Assembly: GCA_030141605.1 (NCBI GenBank)
Contig: JAQGDQ010001386.1
Location: 1 to 43,240, forward strand
Length of the DNA stretch: 43,240 nucleotides
DNA from: Tubiluchus corallicola
Taxonomy: Eukaryota > Priapulida > Priapulimorpha > Priapulimorphida > Tubiluchidae
Direction of reading: 5' to 3'
The notes below the pieces were generated by a model. The model saw only the letters and a program-made list of their open reading frames with translations. It was not told the DNA's origin and searched no databases. The translations under genes and the position numbers were made by a program. The first letter of the stretch is position 1. Each line of letters opens with the position of its first letter. Shown piece by piece: positions 33,301 through 42,439 of this stretch.

Positions 33301-36300
33301 ATTAATTTAAAAAAATTAAAAGTGAAGACCCTTCTTTATTTAACAGTACAAGTTACAAATTGCAATTAAAATAATTAAATTAATTAAAAAAATTAAAAGT
33401 GTAGACCCTTTTTTATTTAACAGTACAAGTTACAAGTTGCATTTAAAATAATTAAATTAATTAAAAAAATTAAAAGTGTAGACCCTTTTTTATTTAACAG
33501 TACAAGTTACAAGTTGCAATTAAGGTATGAAAATACGAATATTTGTTTCGTTAAAGAATTTACCTGACTGTAAATATTTTGCATTCCAGATAGGCATGCT
33601 GCACCGTGTTCTTTACAGCTGAAAGTGTAATTAAACATTGCTTAAGTGAGTCAATATAGACATTTGCTCTCTCAAAACAAGAACTTAAAATTAAAATTTT
33701 ATTTTAATTATTTAGTTTAACTTAAGCAATTAATTCAATATTATGGGAAGCATTTATAGAAATAAAAAGTTATTTCACTTTTAAACCATACACTTTAGGT
33801 ATTTAATTTAGTTGATTTATTTATTAGTTATTATTATTATTTATTATTAATTTAGCGACATAATTGAGTTGAAACGTCTTAGATTTGGTGTAGATAAAAT
33901 TTTGTAGTCAAGAATTAACAATCTAAAATTAATTATTATGCTTTAATTCAAAATTTAATGACTAATTCTTTATAGAAAAACTTTTTAGAAACTTTATAGA
34001 AATAGTAAGTTATTGTGCATAATAATCTTGCATTTTAGGTATTACTGTCATGGGCTGTTGCAAGTGATTTCAAACACTTGTTGAAGCCACGTTCATAGGT
34101 AGTATTGACCTTGCATGGCATACTTGATTTTAAACACTTGTTGAAGCCACGTTCATAGGTAGTTTTGACCTTGCATGGCATACGTGATTTTAAACACATT
34201 GAAGCCACGTTCATAGGTAATTTTGACCTTGCGTGGCATACGTGATCTTACTTTGTACCTAGCCCTATATTATGAATATCGTATTTAATAAAAGCCTTCA
34301 GTCAAACTAATTCATTGGTAATATCTATATACTGTGTCTTAGAACACACAGAACATTACCCCCGTCTAGCTTACTTTTTAAATTATTTTTCATAAATTTT
34401 TGTGCTTATGCTATTGAATATTGCTTGTTTGTTGCACTGTTATTAATGTTATTTGTGAATATAAATATTGTAAAATATATACGTTAGCATTTCAATTAAC
34501 TGTTTCTCTTTTTCAGCAATTTAAAACACAAGTAAGTACGGTGTTCTGCACATGAATATGTTTCTCTTTTTATTCACGTTTTTTCGGTTTCCGTTATTAA
34601 AGAAAGGGTAATTTAGGAACCTCAGACATACAGCACTCCTCCCCCTTTAAACTATCAAATTATTTCACCCACCTTGTCTTTACATTAGCATTGCTGAGTC
34701 GAAACATGTTGTGTAGAAATTTGCAATCATGAAGGTGAGGCATATTGTACATATTGAGGTACACAATTTTCACTTCAATCACAAAATTGAACAAACAGTC
34801 ATAAGAGTTAGTAATATGATATTTAACAGTAGAAAATTTGCATCCTTTCTCAATGCTGTCTCTAGATCAACTGAAACTTGCTTGCCTGAGAGAATAAAGC
34901 TGTAATCACATGACCAGACATACAAGTTCCAATTGGAAGGTACATCATATTCATGCATACAGACCATAAATGGAAAGGTCACCTATACTCTACAGACTAC
35001 TAGTTAAACCAAAATCAAAGTCTACTTGGCTTCTTTGATAGCAGAATAAAGATTATTGGTTTACAGAAAGCTGTTATAATTTTTCTCTATTTAAACTTGA
35101 ATAAGAGAGTTAGAACCAGAATTAAAGCATGAAATTAACAATCTAATTACTCTGATTAATGAATATCTATAAAAGCAAAAGGAAACAATATTTAGAAACA
35201 AAAATCAGTCTCTAACAAACTTTGTACAATTAGAGTAAAACCTCGACTGTAGATGGCAGCATAGACTAATTCAGTACTTTAGTGTAGTAGACTGTCACAT
35301 AATACTACAATCTTGTACTCGGTACAATAAGTGGCATGTTGGATTTAGTGTAAATTATCTAATTTTATTAAAGAAGCACCAAGAGAGCTTACTCATAGGT
35401 ATGAAGACACGGGAACATGACAGTTTTGACTTCAGTTTTATTTCTTGACATCCTGAATAGTTGAACGATCAATATGTTGAATGGAAATACAATTAAACTG
35501 CTCGTTATGCCTACAGTAACAAAACAAAAGTTTTTGAACAACAGAATTATTAGAAAATAATTCAAATTTTAATACTTATTGCAATGGTTCAGACAATTTT
35601 CTAGACACTGTTAACCATAGATGTTGTGAAAGTCATGTTTACAGTTGTTGATCACTCACTTTGTTATGATTGAGTTTAGGCACAGAAGTATGAATACGAA
35701 TAAAAAATCTATAATACATATTTGCACTGCACACAACAGAAAAGTGTTTATTAAAACTACTGACACATGAGCAGCATGACTGCTGCACTGAACACTGAGA
35801 ATGAGAGAGTGAGAGTGAGTGTCCTGCACTGTACACTGAAAGTTAGTGTGTGAGTCTAAAGAAACATGAGTAGCACGACTGCTGCACTGAACACTGAGAA
35901 TGAGAGAGTGAGAGTGACTAGAAAGCAGAACCAGTCAGTATATATAGGTATAGGTGACCTATGCAGACTTGCACAGGCTTCACAACAACCATTACTTTAA
36001 AATAGGGAGAGAACCAATGAATATGCATTCACTGGACCATACAATTATACTGGGGGAAAGTTAGCTGGTAGAATGTAACAGGATTAGCTCATAGATGGCA
36101 GCACCTAATTAAAATGTACAATTCCAACTTCCACAGATGTAACTGCACCATACAGAGTGGATCTATAAGGTTATAATGGAGAATTTAATATGGACTTGTA
36201 GCAGCTCGTTATTTTGAAATTATCCGGTTCTAATTTCTTTTGCTCAGTTTTCTTTCATTTCAATTTTATATTAGCACTCCAATATTAGCACATAAAGCAG

Positions 36301-39300
36301 CTTTTTGAAAAATTCATACAAGCGTTAACACATGGGCGATATATGGATAAAATACACATTTTTAAATTTTGCAGATGCAACTTTCTAACATGCAAAACTG
36401 TCACAGTTCTATGTGCGATAACTATCAGCCATTGCAAACTACTGGTGAAAATTGCCAGGTCAGTGGAGTGGATGTAATAGTTTTTAAAGTTTCTCAATTT
36501 ACTATACAAATGAGCATAATTTCGAAATGTTAAGATGAGTGGAGATACGTGTTCCCAAAGCTTAATCGAGCTGAAAATTTACCCATGTTAGTATCTCATC
36601 AAACCTCCAAGGTAGGAAAAGTTGTAAGAATGTTGGATATAAAAAGGTATTTTCAACACACTCTATTGTTTATGTAAAGAGTAGATTAAACAACTACTTG
36701 TGGTGTATCAGAAACACTATTAAAATAGTTTCTATGTGGTCATTATTAATTACATGTATTTGCATAGCGTTTACATTTAAGCAGGCTGCTCAACTGCCTG
36801 TTGTGTAATACCTTGCACCTGTTCGTTATGTGGCATTTATATAAAAGCGGGCTCAGTAACTGCCTGTGGTGTGTTACAAAATGCTCCCTTTACATGAATA
36901 TGAAATTATGCACATTTTGCGAGGCGCATAATCTTTTTTTCTAAAATGTGACGCCTCTCAAACTTTGGTGGTGCTCTCGGATATAGTCTAGTTAGTTAAT
37001 ACGTCCCTCAAAGCAGCTAATCCAGAGCGTTAAACCCTGGAGCATGCAATGAAGCATGAATGAAACACGCTTCATGGACATCTGATTTGGAGTGCTAGTG
37101 ACGTTGCATAAAGGAAGCACTTGTATTCAGTAAGTCTTTAGTGGAAATTAATAACATGCTGATATTCTTTTTTCGCTCTTTCCATAGATGTTACTTACCA
37201 ATTCGAAATTCAGTCCAAGACACTTCTAGTCTGCCAAAAGAAAGTTGATCTTTAGGGTCTTTTGGAACACCATAAAACATGATATTTGTCAACATGATCG
37301 TGAGTAGCAATGAGAGGGCACAAGTCAGTCTCTGTAAAAAATCGCAGAGCTATATTGTCTGCTGCAAACATAGATATTATTATGTAAATTATTGCTATTC
37401 TGTACTCACATACTACTACAGTATGTCCTTGCTTAATGGTACTAATGTGTTCTCACAAAACACGACGTTAAGCGAAGCGTCGTTAAACGAAACCAAAACT
37501 TCCATTGAAAGTAATGTAAAAGAATTGAGAAATGTTCCAGAGGCAAAAGCCAATGCTGCTTAAATCATTTATAATCATAAGCATTTTATGAGTTTCTTTA
37601 TAGGTTCTGCCAATTAGTTTCTGCCTGCTTGTTTTAAAAGGTGTCAAATGCACAGCATTGTTAAAACGAAATGTCGTTAAACGGGGAGTTGTTAAGCGAG
37701 GACTTGTTGTACTATGGAAAAAAATAATCAAGATTTCAAGTTTTTTTAAATTTTTTTACTTCGCTGATAAAATAAACATTCAAACAAATACAGATCTTTG
37801 CATCTCTGTATCAAGTTAAGATCACAACTTGATTACAGCTAAATGTATTAAAGTTGTGTTGCTGATGACGTTCGTGTACTAGTTCAGAGCTTGTGGAGCA
37901 AGACTAGCGAGTTCTCTGTCACAGCAAACTCGCAAGTGTGAACTGCCTCAGTGAGTTACTGTCTGACAAGAAACTACAAACTCTTTGACAGTTGCTGGTA
38001 GTTACTGTCTAGTGTAAATGCCTCTGTGAGTTGCTGTGTGGCAAGAAATTGTAAAATCTTTTACAGTTGCTGTTAGTTACTGTCTAGTGTAAACGCCTCT
38101 GTGAGTTACTGTGTGACAAGAAATTGCAAACTCTTTGACAGTTGCTGGTAGTTACTGTCTAGTTTTAACGCCTCAGTGAGTTACTGTGTGACAAGGAATT
38201 GCAAACTCTTTGACAGTTGCTGGTAGTTACTGTCTAGTGTAAACGTCTCAGTCAGTTACTGTGTGACAAGAAATTGCAAACTATTTGACAGTTGCTGGTA
38301 GTTACTGTCTAGTGTGAATGCCTCAGTGAGTTACTGTGCGGCAAGAAATTCCAAACTCTTTGACAGTTGCTGGTAGTTACTGTCTAGTGTAAACGTCTCA
38401 GTGAGTTACTGTGTGACAAGAAATTACAAATTCTTTGACAGTTGCTGGTAGTTACTGTCTAATGTGAATGTCTCACTCTGTGGTCTGAACATGCCAGTTT
38501 ACCCATTTAGTTAGCGAATTTACTTGGCGAGATTAGCCATTAAAAATTAGCCCATTAAACCTTGTGTTTGAAAAACTCATGTTTCTAAACAGCCTAAACG
38601 TCAAAATTCGTCTTGAAGTTGTTGCATAATCACAGATTGTTTGAAAAGCCTATACCAGTAAGTCACACACCTTAATCTGTATTCCATACACTGACCTGCA
38701 CTCTAGTAAAACGGCTTCGAGACGGTTTGCAAAATATGCTGGCCCACACATGGTTATCTCTGAAAGATCTTGCAACTTTGCTTTGAAATAGGCGAGAAAC
38801 CATCTAAAATATAACAGCAACATGGCAATCAAAGTAAATAATCGAATAAAAATGAAATGAAATGTATATTAAACAAGCAAGGAAGATATAAACAATAAAT
38901 TTCGAAACACGACCATGTTTCAAAACATTTTATTTTTAGGTTATTCACTGGCGTAGTGCTATAAAAGATATATTTCACTGTGATATAGTGTTCTTGTTCA
39001 CGTAATCTTTTGTATTGTATTGTTGTATTGTGACGTCACTGCTTCGTATTGTGACGTCACTACTTCTTCTTCTTCAAAGTCTCATTGCAAAATTGTAGGC
39101 ACTGAGGCTTTACCATTTATTAGAATAATCCACCAAAATAGATAGATTTGGTTGAAGTTGTTGAACATCTTCATTTATCTTAGCTATCCAAGCTGTTTTT
39201 AGTTTGTCTGGTGGTTTTTGCAAGGTTTTAAGGCTTCCTTTAAGGCGATTACTCCCTACCTCAAATTTTTACGAAAACATGACTCCATGGCATTGGCAAA

Positions 39301-40578
39301 CTGTGCTCTAATTGATGGACAAAATAACTGATGAAAGTGCATAATACGAAACACAGCAGACATAGGTCTTGAAGGGTCAATTTTGGGACCCTTGCTTTTT
39401 TGTCTACATCAATGAAGGATAATGCAGCCTGGGGAGTGGCAGTGGGCAGGAAAGCGGAGTATAAACAGGTGGGACGGGCCAGGTTTTTATAACATAGCAC
39501 CACCCAAAGGACGAAAAGGCTTAAATCATTTAAGTTAAAGGTTTTATTACTTTCTACTGATTAATTTCTTTCTGCTTGCATTGAAACCACCTATATATCT
39601 TAGTTGCCTAGACATTTAAGAGCAAACAATCAACACTGCAACTGAGTCAAAGCCAACCCCTGGGCGACCTTGGGAATTTTATTTAGGCTGGTTTCTATAG
39701 GAACCAGTTGCAGGCAAAATTACTTGCACCCATGTGTCGCTTGATACAAATGGGAAGCAAAAACGCTGGTGCACTGTTTACGTTACTAGTGTATTTTTAG
39801 AACAGAATAACGCAATATCTACTGTTTCAATTCATCAAATTACGTAAAAAACTGTTAATAGAATAAAAATTGGTTTCAGACAAATTAAAAAAAATCGTTG
39901 TCAAAATGAAACAGTGCGACTTTAAGTAAAAAAAATGTGTCAAATAATCAGCGTCGCTAAAACGAAACGGGATAGTTGTTAAGCGAGGACTTACTGTACT
40001 AGGTTTAGCATCTTCTGTCACAATTGTTCCTATGTATGTTTAACGTTCGGTATGTTTTGTTCTACGTTCATTATACTGGATGAATATCCCTTTCTGTATC
40101 CCTTTTATCACGATAGAAGTTATAGTAAAATATGAGTACATACATGTGTGAGAGTATTACAGTGCTTTGAATTTCAGAGTAGCTAATAGTTTGCATTCCG
40201 AACTTGTACCTGTATTTTCCGACCTGTGATCGATCCACTAGTGATTTGCAATGTGCTGTCACACTTTCTCATAGTTATAAGACTCAATTTGAGTTACCCT
40301 ATTGAGTTCTTACATGCATAACAACGTCATGATCTAAATAATGACATCTTCTTGGTGTAAAAATTGTTTTGTAAATTTGTTGTAAAACACACAGGCATAA
40401 TGTTCCCATCTTTGGATAAACATTGGGATAAATGCTTACCGTAAGTTTTTCCATTGCTACCGGAATTAACGTGCAACAAATAGTTTGTGGACCATCGTCC
40501 ACAGCTAGCCAGTTTCCATAGGGAAAACACCAAACCTCGTCGGTTTGTAAATCTCTTACGATCAATTGGTTTAGAAAC
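22877..40578 (-). CDS. Gene C: PKD1-like polycystin, 5'-partial, 11 exons
   Basis: Exons in order: 40,578-40,440; 38,803-38,696; 37,331-37,199; 35,510-35,393; 33,618-33,564; 31,940-30,997; 28,430-28,260; 27,508-27,433; 26,758-26,596; 25,616-25,434; 23,988-22,877. Phases agree at every join: 3202 nt, one leading base then 1067 codons with stop. The protein has the end of a PLAT/LH2 domain, then 11 expected membrane helices (TM1-5 plus S1-S6) with the TOP domain between S1 and S2. This is the plan of polycystin-1-like proteins, which act in plasma or ciliary membranes as receptor/channel subunits with PKD2 partners. Upstream parts (PLAT start, any GPS/GAIN or ectodomain) were not found before 43,240, so the gene starts outside. 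The one weak junction is 30,997. No promoter visible. Confidence 0.88.
24170..24345. repeat. Expanded (GAT)n microsatellite
   Basis: About 175 bp of GAT with GGT/GAC/AAT variants, more than double the arm copies. It lies ~180 nt upstream of the last acceptor of gene C. Open frames in all phases (poly-D, poly-M, poly-I, poly-S) are artefacts. Confidence 0.95.
24630..24650 (-). repeat. Duplicated acceptor/exon-start of gene C
   Basis: 21 bp repeating 23,971-23,991 with one mismatch: on the minus strand an AG followed by GTAAGTTTGCTTGGTATA (G-K-F-A-W-Y). It lies 660 bp upstream of the real last-exon start and is absent from the arms. Confidence 0.6.
24960..25213. mobile_element. Foldback element with ATTTGACTTAC subrepeats
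   Basis: Outer inverted ends CTATAGGTTTTACA and TGTAAAACCTATAG. Inside, CTACATTTGACTTACC-like units occur in both orientations, including a near-perfect hairpin at about 25,013-25,069. 254 bp, non-coding, in the last intron of gene C. Confidence 0.7.
25434..25616 (-). CDS. Gene C exon: TOP domain with PGW motif
   Basis: 183 nt after TGTTTTAG; SYNPGW and [10 protein letters not shown] conserved. Nearly identical to the arm copies (P-T-F for P-K-F). Confidence 0.9.
25663..26325. repeat. (TTG/CTG)n trinucleotide tract, ~660 bp
   Basis: Imperfect GTT/GCT/GTC triplets with longer internal duplications. The same intron in genes A and B has only ~40 bp of this motif. A 223-codon Leu/Cys frame through it is not a gene. 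Confidence 0.95.
26596..26758 (-). CDS. Gene C exon: TOP domain, N-terminal part
   Basis: 163 nt, ACGTGCAG acceptor, CAG|GTATAG donor. One residue differs from gene A ([10 protein letters not shown] for VGVARLRQLR). Confidence 0.9.
26905..27379. repeat. Dispersed repeat R2, copy 2
   Basis: Copy of 19,381-19,860 interrupting the intron homology with the arms exactly after CATTTGACAA. Confidence 0.8.
27433..27508 (-). CDS. Gene C exon after S1
   Basis: 76 nt, acceptor TTTTTTGCAG, donor GTGAGT. Encodes [19 protein letters not shown]..., completing an Arg codon split with the previous exon. Confidence 0.88.
27675..27809. mobile_element. Short foldback MITE
   Basis: Two ~48-bp arms (ATTCAAAGGGAACC... 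and complement) with a couple of mismatches around a ~39-bp loop, in a gene C intron next to (TA)n. Non-coding. Confidence 0.8.
28260..28430 (-). CDS. Gene C exon: basic linker and S1 helix
   Basis: 171 nt between ATTTTCTAG and AG|GTAGGT. Encodes [20 protein letters not shown], then [20 protein letters not shown]: the charged run and first channel helix expected just before the TOP domain. Starts in phase 2. Confidence 0.88.
28773..29277 (+). mobile_element. RTE-like LINE, 5'-truncated, with TSD
   Basis: A 22-bp direct duplication at 28,751-28,772 and 29,278-29,299 brackets 505 bp ending in (GAA)n. The open frame reads [55 protein letters not shown] and ends NGDPA*, the C-terminal part of RTE-clade endonuclease/reverse-transcriptase proteins. 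Inserted antisense in a gene C intron; frame intact, so recent. Confidence 0.9.
29389..29673. mobile_element. Tigger-like MITE, 285 bp
   Basis: TA, then CAGTAAGTCCTCGCTTAACG; inner TTTAACGACGTTTCACTTAA; ends CACTTACTTTACTG then ATA. Confidence 0.75.
29674..30611. other. Intron, no feature besides short (TA)n
   Basis: AT-rich intron sequence of gene C with a small (TA)n at ~29,767-29,782. No exon recognised. Confidence 0.4.
30612..30831. repeat. Degenerate telomere-type (TTAGGG)n tract
   Basis: Runs of GGGTTAGGGTTA mixed with GTTAAGG, GTTAGTG and GATTAGG variants over ~220 bp. Interstitial, in a gene C intron. The Asn-Pro-rich frame on the minus strand is its translation, not a protein. Confidence 0.9.
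30997..31940 (-). CDS. Gene C exon: cytosolic linker, TM3-TM5
   Basis: Acceptor TTTTCTTAG, then ATGATGAAAATTCC in phase 0. About 195 residues of charged, Asn/Ser/Thr-rich linker are followed by [38 protein letters not shown] and [15 protein letters not shown]: the PKD1 block P-x-C-V-Y-V-A-W and Y-G-L-x-F-G. A strong donor (CAC|GTAAGG, end 31,002) would break phase with the next exon. AG|GTGTGC at 30,997 keeps it, unless a small exon was missed. Confidence 0.85.
32921..33523. repeat. 77-78-bp tandem array, ~8 units
   Basis: Unit: GTGTAGACCCTTCTTTATTT, AACAGTACAAGTTACAAG, then AATTAAATTAATT-rich spacer. CCCTTC recurs at 32,941, 33,018, 33,096, 33,174, 33,251, 33,329, 33,406 and 33,483. Ends ~40 nt from the donor of the 55-nt exon. 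Confidence 0.95.
33564..33618 (-). CDS. Gene C 55-nt microexon
   Basis: Between ACTTTCAG and CAG|GTAAAT. Encodes [19 protein letters not shown]. It converts the phase-2 end of the upstream exon into the phase-0 start of the linker exon, which would otherwise hit a stop. Found by phase logic, so slightly less certain. Confidence 0.7.
34046..34355 (+). mobile_element. Probable solo LTR, 310 bp, TSD TTAC
   Basis: TGTCATGGGC...CACAGAACA flanked by TTAC at 34,042-34,045 and 34,356-34,359, with AATAAA near 34,287. Three tandem ~60-bp units (GAAGCCACGTTCATAGGTA at 34,083, 34,143, 34,201) fill its 5' half. A different family from the 5,805 LTR. Confidence 0.55.
34360..35392. other. Intron, nothing assigned
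   Basis: Gene C intron; an AGATGGCAGC motif occurs near 35,252. No exon recognised. Confidence 0.4.
35393..35510 (-). CDS. Gene C exon: TM2
   Basis: 118 nt between TACTGTAG and GA|GTAAGC. Encodes [20 protein letters not shown], the second transmembrane helix of PKD1-type proteins, then basic residues and [11 protein letters not shown]. Confidence 0.88.
35625..36135 (-). mobile_element. Solo LTR, 511 bp, TSD GATGT
   Basis: Minus-strand copy of the 5,805 LTR family: TGTGGAAGTTGG...ATGACTTTCACA with perfect GATGT duplications at 35,620-35,624 and 36,136-36,140. Longer because a ~110-bp block around 35,760-35,920 is duplicated. Confidence 0.9.
36141..37198. other. Intron, nothing assigned
   Basis: Gene C intron without recognised exon or element. 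Confidence 0.4.
37199..37331 (-). CDS. Gene C exon: TM1
   Basis: 133 nt between TTTTTTACAG and G|GTAAGT. Encodes [20 protein letters not shown], then [19 protein letters not shown]: the first helix and following loop of the family, directly after RSRFTRVQ of the previous exon. Confidence 0.9.
37419..37709. mobile_element. Tigger-like MITE, 291 bp
   Basis: TA | CAGTATGTCCTTGCTTAATGG ... TTAAGCGAGGACTTGTTG | TA, with both termini and the TA duplication intact. The internal part is a shortened version of the arm copies. Confidence 0.85.
37926..38475. repeat. 75-bp tandem array, ~7 units
   Basis: GTTACTGTCTAGTGT recurs every 75 bp (38,001; 38,076; 38,151; 38,226; 38,301; 38,376; 38,451). All frames contain stops, so the multiple-of-three period is not coding. 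Confidence 0.95.
38696..38803 (-). CDS. Gene C exon: post-[12 protein letters not shown] segment
   Basis: 108 nt, phase 0, between TATTTTAG and CAG|GTCAGT. Encodes [20 protein letters not shown] and [10 protein letters not shown], the signature linking the PLAT domain to TM1. The longest open frame here is a different, wrong frame. Confidence 0.92.
39371..39425 (+). pseudogene. LINE reverse-transcriptase relic
   Basis: Reads [10 protein letters not shown], then after a frameshift V-Y-I-N-E, matching the QGSxLGPLLFxxYIND motif of Jockey/CR1-type reverse transcriptases. Only this short, broken piece is recognisable. Confidence 0.55.
39508..39996. mobile_element. Tigger-like MITE, left end missing
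   Basis: Ends GTTAAGCGAGGACTTACTG | TA. The interior parallels 13,690-14,300 (GCAGGCAAAATT, TTACTAGTG, TTTTTAGAACAGAATAA). No left terminus found. Confidence 0.7.
40440..40578 (-). CDS. Gene C exon: end of PLAT/LH2 domain
   Basis: 139 nt between ATTTTTAG and ACG|GTAAGC. Encodes [18 protein letters not shown], then [11 protein letters not shown]: the last strands of a PLAT domain (V-x-R-D-L-Q-T ... F-x-x-x-x-W-L). One leading base completes a codon, probably Trp, from an exon beyond those seen. Confidence 0.9.
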
Positions 40579-40670
40579 CTAAAAATTGAAACAGCTTTAC
40601 AGTTTAACTGTTAAAGGTGTAATTGCAATTATAGGGAAAGGCAGAATCTTGGTTTTGATTTTCATGTGAA

Positions 40671-40854
40671 ATTAGTAGTTGGGGTAGGCCTAAATAGGGT
40701 AAGTTTAATGTATGTAAGAAAACTGTGGGCCCATGTTTTATTGTTAACTACATTCTGATTTTTAAATTAGTAGTTGGCGTAGCGCTATATCACGTAAGTT
40801 TAATGTACGAAAAAGAAAACAATAGGCCCATGTTTTATTGTTAACCTTTTCATA
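40671..40854. repeat. Two-unit tandem duplication
   Basis: ATTAGTAGTTGG...TAAGTTTAATGTA...GGCCCATGTTTTATTGTTAAC occurs twice, diverged. The second copy ends at the TTAA used by the piggyBac-like element. Confidence 0.75.
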
Positions 40855-41240
40855 CCCGTTGTATCCCATGGGATACGAGAATATTTCTGCCTTTTAAATT
40901 AATAAAATTTTAAAACTGACAGTTATTTGATCTATTAATAGCTATTTTGATTTAAGCCAATAACAATAGACTAAAAATAGTGATAAAATGGCAAACTAGA
41001 AAATCTACATGGCATAAAAAACTGCGCAAGGTACAGTACTTTTGAGACGACTTTGTACAGATCAGCGTAGCGTGCATACTAAATGTCTTAAATACTTTAA
41101 AAAAATTATCAGCAGTTACAAAATGAAGCACATTTTTTGCTTTTATTGTATTTTTAAAAAAGTCAGACTTTGTTTTTTGGCACATGACAAAGAATGTTGT
41201 GTATCCCACAGGATACATTGGGAACAAACGGTTGTAATTC
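40855..41240. mobile_element. piggyBac-like MITE, 3'-eroded copy
   Basis: Starts at TTAA (40,851-40,854) with CCTTTTCATACCCG and tracks 16,024-16,400 closely. The right terminus with AAAGGGTTAA is not found. Confidence 0.75.
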
Positions 41241-41389
41241 ACTTTCATAATAAATAATAATAGACGCAAGAATGCACTGATGTGCAAAAACTGTTTTGTT
41301 GTTACACTAAAAAGCAGTTAATGAATGTTGGCAACAACATGAAAGTGTTTTGGAGTCGATAATGATTTGCTGGGTGTACCTGTTACTAT

Positions 41390-41535
41390 TATTATTTATT
41401 ATTTTTTATTATTTATTATTATTATCACGTTCAGTACAATATAATGACATTAAGCACACAGTGACATCAAAATTGTTACATCATCTACTATTATATTAAT
41501 ATTCTTGGTATCTTAATATATATATATATAAGATT
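41390..41535. repeat. (ATT)n and (TA)n low-complexity
   Basis: ATT triplets at ~41,390-41,425 and a TA run at ~41,517-41,530. Confidence 0.8.
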
Positions 41536-42060
41536 CGAGGCTACAGCTTCGACGAGGGCACCATTTGCGGCGATCTATATATCAAACGAAAGGTCTCGAT
41601 CTAGTGTCGTGCCATTGATGGTTTATTTTTCGAATCGGGCCCACCGGGAGGAGGGGGAGGCGAAAAACCCCCAAAAATGGCCCTTTTTTGGCCGTTTTTT
41701 GTAAAAGTTATACGGCTGAGATGTAGAGAACGGGAACGGGCCGAGGGGGGTGCTGGGTATGGATAGATAGCCCGTTCAGCGGTGGGTGTAGTAGGCATAT
41801 TTAGAATTCCCGAGAGGGCCAGGGCGCCCCGCAACGGGCGTTTTCCCGGACCCAACTCGCGATTTTTTCGAAATTTTGACCAAACAGCATGCGGGAAAAA
41901 CGTTCTAGCGGCGCCTGGTGGGACTCTCGGAAGGAGATATATAGCTCTTTACAAAGAGGAAGGACAGGGCTACACGATGATGTGGGATATATTTTAGGGC
42001 AGGTCCACCGAGAGGAGTATCAACGAGTTAGTTAGGAGTTCTATTTTCGGCAATTTTCAC
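41536..42060. other. GC-rich segment of unknown nature
   Basis: Base composition shifts abruptly from AT-rich to GC-rich with many CpGs (GGCGATC, CGAATCGGGCCCACCGGG, GGGCGCCCCG). Short open frames on both strands (e.g. 41,601-41,855) have no recognisable domain. A hairpin GCAATTTTC/GAAAATTGC lies at ~42,050-42,073. Possibly a transposon fragment or foreign DNA. Confidence 0.6.
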
Positions 42061-42439
42061 TTAGAAAATTGCTGACGCAAAGGCATTGTTGTGACGTCAT
42101 CCATTGTACTCTGTCTATAATCTTATAACTTTAATTGAGCAAAAAGCTACAGGCTTTGCGTTAGTTAAACAAACAGTAGGCACGATGTTACGGGCTTTGT
42201 GTTATAAATGTGGACTAGGTAGGATGTTCGCGTATTATTGATTACACGTGTATTTATACGCAAAATCTTTTGCGGGGCCCTTGCTATTTATTATATTATA
42301 GCACATAGTTTCAACTTTGTGAAAAATGTTTGGAATGGTTTTGTTGTAATGCTGTGCTGTTGGTGCTTGTGCTATAGGTGTTGTCATCGTTGCCACCATC
42401 ATCATCATCATCATCAACATCATGATCACCACGTGAGGT

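Noticed and set aside
38650-38832. 60-codon frame over the RSRFTRVQ exon
   Set aside because: Wrong frame; the frame fixed by splice sites and family motifs is 38,803-38,696.
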